Origin: Pseudonocardia xinjiangensis
GTDB taxonomy: Bacteria; Actinomycetota; Actinomycetes; Mycobacteriales; Pseudonocardiaceae
Length of the DNA: 38,963 bases
Direction of reading: 5' to 3'
Assembly: GCF_012911925.1 (NCBI RefSeq)
Contig: NZ_JAAXKY010000064.1
Span: 1 to 38,963 of the forward strand
In this document: piece by piece, positions 31,662-38,827 of the stretch
Position numbering within the stretch: position 1 is the first letter of the stretch
How the letters are laid out: each line of letters begins with the position of its first letter
The notes under the pieces: model-generated
The model's input: only the letters and a program-made list of their open reading frames with translations
Database searches by the model: none
What the model was told of the DNA's origin: nothing
Made by a program: the position numbers and the translations under genes

Positions 31662-31702
31662 GGTGGGCACGTCCTTCGGGAAGCTAATCCCTAATCGTCG
31701 TT

Positions 31703-31712
31703 TAACTGGTTA
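31703..31712. promoter_or_regulatory. Dyad TAACTGGTTA between SDR copy B and CGNR gene
   Basis: TAAC-TG-GTTA; the core AACTGGTT recurs at 31752-31759 inside the CGNR promoter. Both lie in the divergent control region, so one regulator may serve both directions. Confidence 0.45.
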
Positions 31713-31742
31713 GCTGGCCCGGTCATCAGACACCGGCCGACC

Positions 31743-31772
31743 TAACTTGTCAACTGGTTCAGGATGGTTAGC
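31743..31772. promoter_or_regulatory. Bipartite 30-bp element, copy 1
   Basis: TAACTTGTCAA, nine bases, GATGGTTAGC. The same two halves at the same distance occur at 35909-35938. The outer TAAC/GTTA are inverted. Here it overlaps the -35 and -10 of the CGNR gene. Confidence 0.5.
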
Positions 31773-31774
31773 AT
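31747..31774 (+). promoter_or_regulatory. Leaderless promoter of the CGNR gene
   Basis: TTGTCA (31747-31752), 16-base spacer, TAGCAT (31769-31774), then 6 bases to ATG 31781. No ribosome binding site. An AACTGGTT box fills the spacer, a good place for autorepression. Confidence 0.5.
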
Positions 31775-31780
31775 GGCGGC

Positions 31781-32296
31781 ATGGCGTACGCGGTTGACCC
31801 GGACGACGAGCTGGTGCTGCTCGATCTGCTCAACAGCACCCCGGTGGCCCGCGGGGGGTTCGTGGATCTTCTTGCCGTCGACGCCGAGGCTGCGGACTGG
31901 AGCGGGGCCCGGGGCGGCACCGGCTCGCCCGCGGAGGTGGCGCACCTGCGCCGGGTCCGTGACCAGCTGCAGGCCGTGGTGCGAGGCGCTGAGCCTGCGA
32001 CCACGCTGACACCGGCGCTGCGCGGTGTGCGCCTGCTCCCCGAGGTCGCGGACTCCGGGGTGACCTGGCGTCTCGACGTGCCGGACGACCGGCGGCTCGC
32101 CACCCGCGCGCTGCTCGTGTGGGGGCGGGTGCAGGAGCAGATGCCCGGCCGTCTGCGCCCGTGCGCCAACGACGAGTGTCGCCTGTTCCTGATCGATCGC
32201 AGCCGCCCGAACACCGCCCGCTGGTGCTCGATGAAGACCTGCGGCAACCGGCTCAAGGTCCGTCGGCACTATCAGCGCAACCAGCGGGCCGTCTGA
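31781..32296 (+). CDS. CGNR zinc-finger transcriptional regulator (ABATE domain)
   Basis: 171 aa. Residues 1-115 form the ABATE-type domain (ELVLLDLLNSTPV, LRRVRDQLQAVVRG) and 126-165 the CGNR finger with C128, C133, C149 and C154 followed by GNR (RPCANDECRLFLIDRS, RWCSMKTCGNRLKVRRHY). Proteins of this family are putative stress-related regulators in actinobacteria. The gene is divergent from the SDR-DUF427-PNPOx-VOC operon and shares a 119-bp control region with repeated boxes, so it is the likely local regulator. The leaderless promoter fixes the start. Confidence 0.9.
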   Translation: MAYAVDPDDELVLLDLLNSTPVARGGFVDLLAVDAEAADWSGARGGTGSPAEVAHLRRVRDQLQAVVRGAEPATTLTPALRGVRLLPEVADSGVTWRLDVPDDRRLATRALLVWGRVQEQMPGRLRPCANDECRLFLIDRSRPNTARWCSMKTCGNRLKVRRHYQRNQRAV

Positions 32297-32304
32297 CCGG
32301 CGGT

Positions 32305-32463
32305 TCAGGGTCTTCCGGCGGAGGGCCATGCTCGGACGCTGTCGGCGGCTTCGTGGCTCAGCTCGCCGAGAACGTCGATGATCCCGGTGTACGGAAGTAC
32401 GGGGCCGTGCAGCGTGGCGTTGAGGTGCTTCAACGCGGTGGTCCCGCACGATTCCCACAGGTG
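32305..32463 (-). other. In-frame open extension beyond the stop of the zincin-like gene
   Basis: Directly after the TAA at 32464-32466 the same frame stays open for 52 codons and then meets TGA. The sequence (HLWESCGTTALKHLNATL, PVLPYTGIIDVLGELS) looks like coded protein. The simplest reading is a nonsense mutation that removed the C-terminus of the upstream gene; readthrough or a sequencing error are alternatives. Confidence 0.45.
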
Positions 32464-33177
32464 TTAGGCGAGGACCTGCAGGCCGAACTCGAACCAGACG
32501 TAGTTCGTGCCGTCGGAGTGCTGCGCGGTTGAGGCCTCGTGCATCCGCGGCAGCCCGGTGATCGGCCATCGGTGCGGGGACGTGTGCCAGATGACCTCGA
32601 AGATGGTCTCCAGCACGGGCAGGGCCCCGGGTTCGCGCTCCGAGACGTACCCGTGAAGCCCGAGGTTGGCGAAGAGTTCGACGAACCAGAGCACGTGCGG
32701 GTGGTTGCCCCAGGCGTGCTCCGACCCCGGTCCCTGCTCGTCCAGCCACGCCGGGTTGTCGGCGAGATGGGTGAGCTCGTGGACGACCAGCAGGTCGGCG
32801 AAGCTGCCGAGGTCGGGCGGTGTGCCGTAGATGTGGCGAAGCCGGTCCCGGGCAGCGGGGGAGAGGTCGGGCCACGCCGTGGCGATGACCGAGTCCCATA
32901 TCTCGCTCGGCTCCTGGCACGTCAGCAGTCGCGTGCGCGAGACGTGCGGCAACCCGTACTGCGGCACCAGCGCCACTCGGTCCCAGTCCTGCCGGCCCAC
33001 CACGAACAGCGGTGGCGCAGGTGGCATCTCGACATGGGAGGCGAGCCAGGAGATCGCCCGCTCGGATCGCGCCGCGACGGATCGCGCCCTGTCGACCCCG
33101 CCTGTGCTCGAGAACACGGCGAACGAGAAGCCGTCGACAGATATGAGGTCGGCGCCGCCTACGTCCAGGTCGTCCAT
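32464..33177 (-). CDS. Zincin-like metallopeptidase-fold protein, possibly truncated
   Basis: 237 aa from ATG 33177 with GGAGG ten bases upstream (a TTG at 33186 is too close to that site). The central LLVVHELTHLADNP contains HExxH, and about 30 residues on, WFVELFANLGLHGY offers the Glu third ligand, as in gluzincins. There is no signal peptide or membrane segment, so it is cytoplasmic. Overall family not recognised. The reading frame continues past the TAA for 52 more codons, so the intact protein may have been about 290 aa. It is convergent with the CGNR gene and divergent from the flavoprotein gene at 33377. Confidence 0.75.
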   Translation of the reverse strand: MDDLDVGGADLISVDGFSFAVFSSTGGVDRARSVAARSERAISWLASHVEMPPAPPLFVVGRQDWDRVALVPQYGLPHVSRTRLLTCQEPSEIWDSVIATAWPDLSPAARDRLRHIYGTPPDLGSFADLLVVHELTHLADNPAWLDEQGPGSEHAWGNHPHVLWFVELFANLGLHGYVSEREPGALPVLETIFEVIWHTSPHRWPITGLPRMHEASTAQHSDGTNYVWFEFGLQVLA

Positions 33178-33376
33178 TTCGATCAATCCTCCGGCTACGT
33201 CCGTGGGGGAGTTGGCGCATTCTTGGGTTCAACAATACGACAACGAGCTGCCGAAAGCTGCGCATGAGGAATTTCGATAGCGATTCTGGAATCCTTTCAT
33301 GTATTACCCTGGGTTTCGTATCGTGGCGTCTTTCCCGGTGTTGTGGTGGCGCCCCAGGATCGAGGTTCGAGCAATC

Positions 33377-34546
33377 ATGAAACATGCTGAAGAGACAGTG
33401 CTGGACGGTGCGGAAATTCTCGCCAGAGCCAGCGGGATCAGGCCGTTGTTGCGGGAGCACGCCGCTGAGGTGGAAACGGCCCGCCGCCTGACCGCGCCGG
33501 TCGTCGACGCACTTCGGTCGACCGGGGTGTTCCGGATGTCGATGCCCACGGCGTGGGGCGGACCCGAACTCGACGTCTGCCGGCAGATCGAGATCATCGA
33601 GACGCTGTCGCGAGCCGACGCCTCGGCGGGCTGGTGCGCGATGATCGGGTCCGACAGCGGCTACTACAGCGGTTACCTCGATGGTCTCGCTGCCCGGTCG
33701 CTCTATCCCGACCTCGATGCGGTGACAGCGGGCTGGCTCGTCCCGGCCGGGACCATGGAGGTCTGCGACGGCGGCTACCGGCTGTCGGGCCGGTGGTCGT
33801 TCGGCAGCGGGGTGACCCATGCCGACGTCGTCGTGGGTGGTGCTCGGGTCACCGAGAACGGATCACCTCGAACCACGGCCGACGGCGCGCCGGAATGGCG
33901 GATAGCGATGCTGCCGGCGTCGCAGTGGCAGGTGCTCGACACCTGGAACCCGACAGGTCTGGCAGGAAGTGGCAGTCACGACTATTCGATTGCAGACACC
34001 TTCGTGCCGGCCGAGAACACGTGGTTTCCCGGCGAGCGGCATCGCGCTGGATCGCTCTACGCGTGGCGCGGGATGTACGTGGTCAACTTCGTGGGGGTGC
34101 CGCTGGGTGTCGCACTCGATGCCTGTGACACGGCCACCGGCATTCTTGCCGGCAAGGTCATGATGCCCGAGCTGACTCCGGCACACGATGAACCTCGTGT
34201 TCGGTCCGGTATCGCGCGGGCTCGAGCACTGGTCGGCTCGGCTCGCAGCTACGCGTACGACACCGCCGGCACTCTGTGGGCCACCCTCGAGGCAGGCGAC
34301 GAGCCCTCCTTCGACCAGCGGGCGCAACTCGCCGGCTGTTTCGTGCATACGGTGTCGACGTGCCGGGACGCTGTTCGGCTACTCGTGGACACCGTCGGCA
34401 CCGCCGCCATTCGGAAGACGTCCCCGCTGGAGCGGCAGTCTCGTGACGTGAACACGATCGCCCAGCACGTGTTGGCCCAAGCACGCATGTGGGAGTGGGC
34501 CGGGGGACTCCACTTCGGTCAGGACCCGTCGATGCCCGTGCTGTGA
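33377..34546 (+). CDS. Acyl-CoA dehydrogenase-fold flavin monooxygenase-like protein (HsaA/HpaB-C type)
   Basis: 389 aa from ATG 33377; upstream in-frame starts exist but lack gene-like composition. N-terminal helices (IRPLLREHAAEVETARRLTA, VVDALRSTGVFRMSMPTAWG), ADASAGWCAMIGSDSGY near 81-97, a beta domain with RLSGRWSFGSGVTHADVVVG, and a C-terminal helical bundle. This pattern fits the two-component flavin-dependent monooxygenases related to HsaA and to the acyl-CoA dehydrogenase fold rather than true acyl-CoA dehydrogenases, because the catalytic Glu region is not obvious. Such enzymes need a separate flavin reductase, which is not seen here. Substrate unknown. Confidence 0.82.
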   Translation: MKHAEETVLDGAEILARASGIRPLLREHAAEVETARRLTAPVVDALRSTGVFRMSMPTAWGGPELDVCRQIEIIETLSRADASAGWCAMIGSDSGYYSGYLDGLAARSLYPDLDAVTAGWLVPAGTMEVCDGGYRLSGRWSFGSGVTHADVVVGGARVTENGSPRTTADGAPEWRIAMLPASQWQVLDTWNPTGLAGSGSHDYSIADTFVPAENTWFPGERHRAGSLYAWRGMYVVNFVGVPLGVALDACDTATGILAGKVMMPELTPAHDEPRVRSGIARARALVGSARSYAYDTAGTLWATLEAGDEPSFDQRAQLAGCFVHTVSTCRDAVRLLVDTVGTAAIRKTSPLERQSRDVNTIAQHVLAQARMWEWAGGLHFGQDPSMPVL

Positions 34547-34566
34547 GTAGCGGTGCCGTCGTGTCA

Positions 34567-34695
34567 TTAATCTCCCGGGACCCCGAAGATGTGTCGGACA
34601 CCGGCAGCGGCGAGCCGGTCCACGAGGTAACCGGCTATCGAGGGCGAGGAATCGGCATGGGTCGGCGGGGCCGGCTGGCCGGGCACGGTTGTCAT
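34567..34695 (-). pseudogene. 5' remnant of a thiamine-diphosphate decarboxylase gene
   Basis: 42 codons from ATG 34695. GYLVDRLAAAGVRHIFGVPGD is the conserved N-terminus of TPP-dependent enzymes such as indolepyruvate/keto-acid decarboxylases, in which the next residues are Tyr-x-x. Here TAA TGA follows immediately, and 20 bases later the 3' end of the flavoprotein gene begins. About 500 codons are missing, so this is a deletion remnant. Confidence 0.7.
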
Positions 34696-34771
34696 CGACT
34701 TACTTTCTTCGCAGAGGAATGCTCCACCGGTCGGCCTGAGACGACGGCGGCGAGAGCAGTGTGGCCGGCTG

Positions 34772-35683
34772 TCAGGCAGTGCTTTCGCTGCTCTGCTCGG
34801 CGCCCCCTGCACAGGGCAGGCCGCGGCGACGCAGATCGGCGACGAACCGCCGTGCCAGCGAGTCGGTCGGATTGCCGATCTGGACCGTGACGTCGCGCAG
34901 GACGTCGGGACGCAGCCGGCGGACGATTCTCGCCGACTGGGTCGCCAGAGCCGAGATCGGCACGATCGCGATCGCCACTCCCGAAGCGGCCAGTTGTGCC
35001 GCCGTCCGGGGACTTCCGGTGCGGAGTACGGGCGTGTTCCGCAGTCGATGCTGGGCCACGAACTCGTCCATCCAGCTCGACAGCCCGTTGGCGGGGTCGT
35101 AGTGGATGAACGGTTCGTCGGCGAGATCCGTCACCGCCACCGAGGACTGCGTGGCGAACCGGTGGCCGCAGGCAGCCACCACGACCATCGGCTCCTGACC
35201 GAGCAGTTCGATGCGAGCCGCGGTGATCGTGGGCCGTGGACCGATGCCGATGTCCGATTCTCCGGCCGCGATGCGCTCGGTCATCCGGTCGGCACTGGTG
35301 AACTCGGTGAGATCGAGAGAGACCTCAGGTCTTCGTCTGCTCCAGTCCCTGAGTACGGGCGCGAGCAGCCAGACGGTCATCGTCTCGCTGCAGGCGATCC
35401 GCAGGCGGCCGGCCCGGCCCCCGCCGACCTGCCGGCCCGTCTCGATCGCGCGAGCAGCGGCTTTGAGTGCGGTTCTGGCCTCGTTCGCCGCTGCCCGGCC
35501 CGCAGCGGTGGGGCGGACGCCCCGGGAGAGCCGCTCGACCACCTGGGTGCCGATCTCGCGCTCCAGTGCGGCGATCTGGTGCGAGACGGCCGATTGCGAC
35601 ATGTGCAGCTGGGCGGCGGCTTCGGTGACGGATTCCGCGTCGATCAGTGCCACGAGACATTGGAGTGCGCGCAGCGTCGTCAT
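34772..35683 (-). CDS. LysR-family transcriptional regulator
   Basis: 303 aa. HTH in residues 1-60 (LRALQCLVALIDAESVTEAA, LHMSQSAVSHQIAALEREIG) and a complete effector domain (GRLRIACSETMTVWLLAPVL, ESDIGIGPRP, GVAIAIVPISAL). It lies just ahead of the TPP-enzyme remnant on the same strand; the lost decarboxylase may have been its target. The acetate-carrier-like gene further upstream is on the same strand, not divergent. A TTGACA-N18-TACGTT promoter is about 200 bases before the start, which would give an unusually long leader. Confidence 0.9.
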   Translation of the reverse strand: MTTLRALQCLVALIDAESVTEAAAQLHMSQSAVSHQIAALEREIGTQVVERLSRGVRPTAAGRAAANEARTALKAAARAIETGRQVGGGRAGRLRIACSETMTVWLLAPVLRDWSRRRPEVSLDLTEFTSADRMTERIAAGESDIGIGPRPTITAARIELLGQEPMVVVAACGHRFATQSSVAVTDLADEPFIHYDPANGLSSWMDEFVAQHRLRNTPVLRTGSPRTAAQLAASGVAIAIVPISALATQSARIVRRLRPDVLRDVTVQIGNPTDSLARRFVADLRRRGLPCAGGAEQSSESTA

Positions 35684-35889
35684 GAGCTAGGCCGGGAGCG
35701 TCCGGCGGTGCTCTGATCGCCTCCGGGTCGGGAGGCGCGGCCGACCGGCATCGGCCCCTGCCCCGTGCCGGATCCTCGAGGGGGTCGAGACTCAGGTGCC
35801 GCTCGGACCGCGCGCTGTGGCATCCCGGTCGTCGTTCCGGTGATCATCCTGGGTGCTCCTAACGAGACCCCCCATGTCCGGTGGTGAGG

Positions 35890-35919
35890 AACGTAGGGTG
35901 CGAGATAGTAACCTGTCAA
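35890..35919 (-). promoter_or_regulatory. Promoter candidate for the LysR gene
   Basis: Read on the minus strand: TTGACA (35919-35914), 18-base spacer, TACGTT (35895-35890). Good match to the housekeeping consensus, but about 200 bases from the start codon. Confidence 0.45.
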
Positions 35920-35938
35920 GATTCGATTGATGGTTAGC
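35909..35938. promoter_or_regulatory. Bipartite 30-bp element, copy 2
   Basis: TAACCTGTCAA, nine bases, GATGGTTAGC: the outer halves match copy 1 at 31743-31772 in 19 of 20 positions at identical spacing, while the middle differs. Overlaps the -35 of the LysR promoter candidate. Confidence 0.5.
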
Positions 35939-36177
35939 CGGTGGTGATGGGCGGTGCTGGGGTCGGTGCGCCGGATGTGAATCCGGATCGGCGGCCGCCT
36001 GACGTGTTCCCATGGTCCTCCGGGCGCCGCCGGGAGATGGCCCGGAATGTTCTGGTTCCTCCTGCGTGTCCGGATATCCATGCGGTCTCTCTCTCGATCA
36101 GCACTGCCGCTCGAATTACAGTTACCACAACGTGAAGCGGGCGCACGTGCGACTTATCGAAGGGTGTTCGCGACATT

Positions 36178-36191
36178 CCGAATGGATTCGG
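36178..36191. promoter_or_regulatory. 14-bp palindrome CCGAAT-GG-ATTCGG
   Basis: Perfect dyad with 6-base arms in the long intergenic region. Possible operator; no regulator can be assigned. Confidence 0.3.
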
Positions 36192-36439
36192 TCGGAGCCT
36201 TGCCGGGCGGGTATCGGCGGGTGCCCATCGATATCGCTCATGGGTGATCGTTCTCATTCTGACTCGCCGAGCGCCCGACCGTCGCCGTACCGTGGAAACG
36301 GACGGGGTCGGCGAGCCCCGGTCGGGTTCCTCGAATCGATGTCGAGCACCGGAGATAAGGAGGAGGCACCCACGTGGTCGATCCGCTGTTGTTGAGGCCT
36401 GTCCTGCTCACCCGCGGATCTCGGGGCTCCCGAAGGTGC

Positions 36440-36471
36440 GCCGCCGCGCACGGTCCGGCGTGCACGGCGGC
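36440..36471 (-). terminator. Hairpin after the YaaH-family gene
   Basis: GCCGCCG (36440-36446) pairs with CGGCGGC (36465-36471) and the stem continues inward after one mismatch (GCACG with CGTGC). It lies 30 bases beyond the stop of the minus-strand gene. Confidence 0.5.
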
Positions 36472-36500
36472 GGCCTTCTGCCGGCGGATCAGGGAGATGG

Positions 36501-37247
36501 CTACTGACCGACCTTCACCCCGGGCTCGCCCGCCTCGAAGTGGAGCACGTTGTTGTGCGGCGGGATGCCGTGCGACGCCCCCGGCGGCCGGCGGCTGCCG
36601 ATCGGTAGGACGGCACGTTTGAAACTGGACTGGATCATCATCGCGCCGGCGAGGTACCAGGCCAGGAGGGCGCTGATGATCAGCAGATAGGCGCCGATGG
36701 CCTGGACCAGCGGCAGGCCGCCCAGCAGCGCGATCGCGAGCAGCGTGGAACCGGCGGCCAGCATGACCAGAACCCCGGTGAGCACGAAGTTCTCGGCGGT
36801 GGCTGCGATCGCGCCCAGCAGCGTGATCGCAGCGAGCACCACGAACCAGAAACCGAAGGCACCGGCGGCGGTGGGGCTTGCGACGGAGGGCAGGACGCCC
36901 GCCGCGATGAGCAGGTTGTAGATCCCGTAGGCGATCCAGAACGCTCCCCACATCCCGTGCATCGCGGTGGCCACCGCGTCGCGCGCCCGGTAGGCCCACA
37001 TGCCCGCGAGGAACTGCGCCAGACCCCCTGCGGTCAACGCGAACGGGAACAGGACCAGCGGGGTCTCGGCGTTTCCGTACCAGCCGGCCAGGTTGCCGGC
37101 GACCATGAACGTGGCAGCGGCGAAGCCGAACAGCCCGAGGATGGACGGGGCAGCGACGGGTGACAGGGTGATCCTGGTGCGGTCTCGCCAAAAGTTGTAG
37201 TCAGGCGCCTCGGTGATCGGCGAGTGCCCATTGATGTCCGTGCTCAA
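36501..37247 (-). CDS. GPR1/FUN34/YaaH (SatP)-family membrane protein
   Basis: 248 aa from TTG 37247, with GGAGG four bases upstream; the frame is open further but without gene-like composition. Six hydrophobic helices: ILGLFGFAAATFMVAGNLAG, LVLFPFALTAGGLAQFLAGM, GMWGAFWIAYGIYNLL, FGFWFVVLAAITLLG, FVLTGVLVMLAAGSTLLAIA, and AIGAYLLIISALLAWYLAGA. The family carries acetate and succinate (SatP) with protons or as channels. The typical NPAPLGL at the first helix reads APSILGL here, so the substrate may differ. The C-terminal tail (about 35 residues, His/Gly/Pro-rich) is cytoplasmic. No neighbour on its strand is close enough to be in an operon. Confidence 0.82.
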   Translation of the reverse strand: MSTDINGHSPITEAPDYNFWRDRTRITLSPVAAPSILGLFGFAAATFMVAGNLAGWYGNAETPLVLFPFALTAGGLAQFLAGMWAYRARDAVATAMHGMWGAFWIAYGIYNLLIAAGVLPSVASPTAAGAFGFWFVVLAAITLLGAIAATAENFVLTGVLVMLAAGSTLLAIALLGGLPLVQAIGAYLLIISALLAWYLAGAMMIQSSFKRAVLPIGSRRPPGASHGIPPHNNVLHFEAGEPGVKVGQ

Positions 37248-37728
37248 TTTTCCTCCAGATGTAGTGCGAGTCCTCGCCCGCGCGACTGCCCGGGCCGGGT
37301 CGGCAAACCGTGTTCTGTGAGTCGCCGCGCCTGTGACCCGTAGGCCGACCCACAGCGTCATGCCGTGCACGTGAGGGCTGGAGATCGAGAGCCCGTGGGT
37401 CACGAACGCACGCCGACTGTTGCGCGGCAGAGCGCCGGTCGCGTCCGTGTCGGCCCCGGTCGGATCCCTGGGGCTGTGCGCCGTGAGCACGCAGGAGAAG
37501 GCGGCATAGGCGCGTGGTATCCGTGTGACACGCCGGTCACCCCGGCGGGCCGGCCACCGCAGGTCTGCGCAGTTGGTGCGGCCCGTCCCGGCCGGCCCCC
37601 CGCGTCTGACGACCGGTGCCACGACCGGCCGTCGGACTGGCGTGGCCACGGATGCGAGCGCCGGCCCGGACAGCTGACGATCGCCCCATGCGGACCTGGG
37701 CGGGAATCCCCGAAGGAGTCGGACGACA
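37248..37728. other. Divergent intergenic region without a gene
   Basis: 480 bases between the YaaH-family gene and the YbhN-like gene. GCCACG (37618-37623) and CGTGGC (37641-37646) could form a stem. Open frames here are compositional shadows. I see no RNA gene. Confidence 0.45.
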
Positions 37729-38793
37729 GTGACGTGGCATGGCGTGCTGCAGAAGCACTGGCGGTCGGCGGCGCACTGGGTGGTCGCCGGCGTGGCAGTC
37801 GGCTACCTCGCCTGGCTCGTGCCGGGGCTGGCGGGCCAGGTCGTCCAGGCGACCGGACCGTTGGGTCACCTGCGGTGGGAGTGGCTGGTCGTCGCCGTGC
37901 TGTGTGGCGTGTCGGCGTTGGTCCTGTACGGCGAGCTGCACCGGCAACTTCTCCTGGTGGGCGGGGCACGCCTGCCGGTGGCCACGGTCCAGGGCATCAA
38001 CTTCGTCGAGAACGCGGTGTCCACCACGGTGCCCGTCGTCGGTGGCGCGGGCGCCATCGTCTACGCGATCGACCAGCTGCGTCGCCGCCGCGTCGACTCG
38101 ACGCTGGCCTCCTGGTCGGTGCTCGTGGCCGGGGTCGTCGCCACGCTGAGCCTGCTGGTGCTGGGCGCCCTGGGTCTGGGCGTGGCAGGCCGCATCCCCC
38201 TCACCTTTGCGGTGGTGCTCGCGGCGGTGATCGCACTGGGCGCGTTCGGCGTGTGGAAGCTGCTGACGCACCCTGCGGTCCTGCGGCGCGGCCTGCGTCT
38301 GCCGATACTGCTGAGCCGTTGGGTGCCAGGGGTGTGCCCTACGTGCCGGAGTACATGGTTGGAGCGGACTGACGAGGTGTCCAGCCGGCTGTCAGCCCGC
38401 ATCGCGCTGTTGCGCCCGAGTGCCTTCCGCTGGCTCGGCCTGATCGCACTGGCTGCCTTCACGTGGGTTCTGGACTACCTGTGTCTGGCGTCCAGCGTCG
38501 CCGCGGTGGGCGCCCCGGTGCCCTGGGGTGCACTCCTCGTGGGCTTCCTGCTCGTGCAGGGCAGCATCGCGTTGCAGATCTTCCCCGGCGGTGTCGGTCT
38601 GGCCGAGACGAGCTTGCTCACCTTGCTGCTGACCTCCGACGTCGCCGCCGCGCCTGCCGCAGCGAGCGTGCTGATCTACCGATCGATCACGTGGTTGGGC
38701 CTCTCGCTGCTGGGGTGGGCGGTGTACGCGCTCTGGATTCACACCGCCCCGCTCCATCTTCACCGCCACGCGCCCGAGCTGACCAGCGTATGA
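37729..38793 (+). CDS. YbhN/AglD-like integral membrane protein (LPG synthase TM-like)
   Basis: 354 aa from GTG 37729 with GAAGGAG ten bases upstream. About eight membrane helices, and the family signature around residues 85-105 (GINFVENAVSTTVPVVGGAG) and near 285-300 (LQIFPGGVGLAETSLLTLLL). This is the flippase-like membrane half of MprF, found alone in the UPF0104/YbhN group and thought to move or hold lipid-linked molecules. No synthetase domain is attached. A loop at about 203-208 has CPTC (GVCPTCRST), unusual for the family. A strong hairpin follows two bases after the stop. Confidence 0.83.
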   Translation: MTWHGVLQKHWRSAAHWVVAGVAVGYLAWLVPGLAGQVVQATGPLGHLRWEWLVVAVLCGVSALVLYGELHRQLLLVGGARLPVATVQGINFVENAVSTTVPVVGGAGAIVYAIDQLRRRRVDSTLASWSVLVAGVVATLSLLVLGALGLGVAGRIPLTFAVVLAAVIALGAFGVWKLLTHPAVLRRGLRLPILLSRWVPGVCPTCRSTWLERTDEVSSRLSARIALLRPSAFRWLGLIALAAFTWVLDYLCLASSVAAVGAPVPWGALLVGFLLVQGSIALQIFPGGVGLAETSLLTLLLTSDVAAAPAAASVLIYRSITWLGLSLLGWAVYALWIHTAPLHLHRHAPELTSV

Positions 38794-38794
38794 G

Positions 38795-38815
38795 CACCGG
38801 CGCGAGCCGCCGGTG
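38795..38815. terminator. Bidirectional hairpin between convergent genes
   Basis: CACCGGCG-CGAGC-CGCCGGTG, a perfect 8-bp stem with a 5-base loop, in the 34-bp gap between the YbhN-like gene and the convergent LuxR gene. Confidence 0.65.
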
Positions 38816-38827
38816 AGATTCCAGAAC

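Larger units (their letters stand above)
35684..36439. other. Long intergenic region upstream of the LysR gene
   Basis: No gene recognised on either strand in about 750 bases. It holds a minus-strand promoter candidate (35890-35919), the second copy of the bipartite element (35909-35938) and a 14-bp palindrome (36178-36191). G+C falls noticeably around 36100-36240. Confidence 0.5.

Noticed and set aside
31742..33820. 692-codon minus-strand frame across the CGNR, zincin-like and flavoprotein genes
   Set aside because: Shadow frame; the genes on both strands have recognisable domains in other frames.
35941..36135. 64-codon ORF just after the second bipartite element
   Set aside because: It starts where the CGNR gene starts relative to copy 1, but the product has no gene-like pattern.
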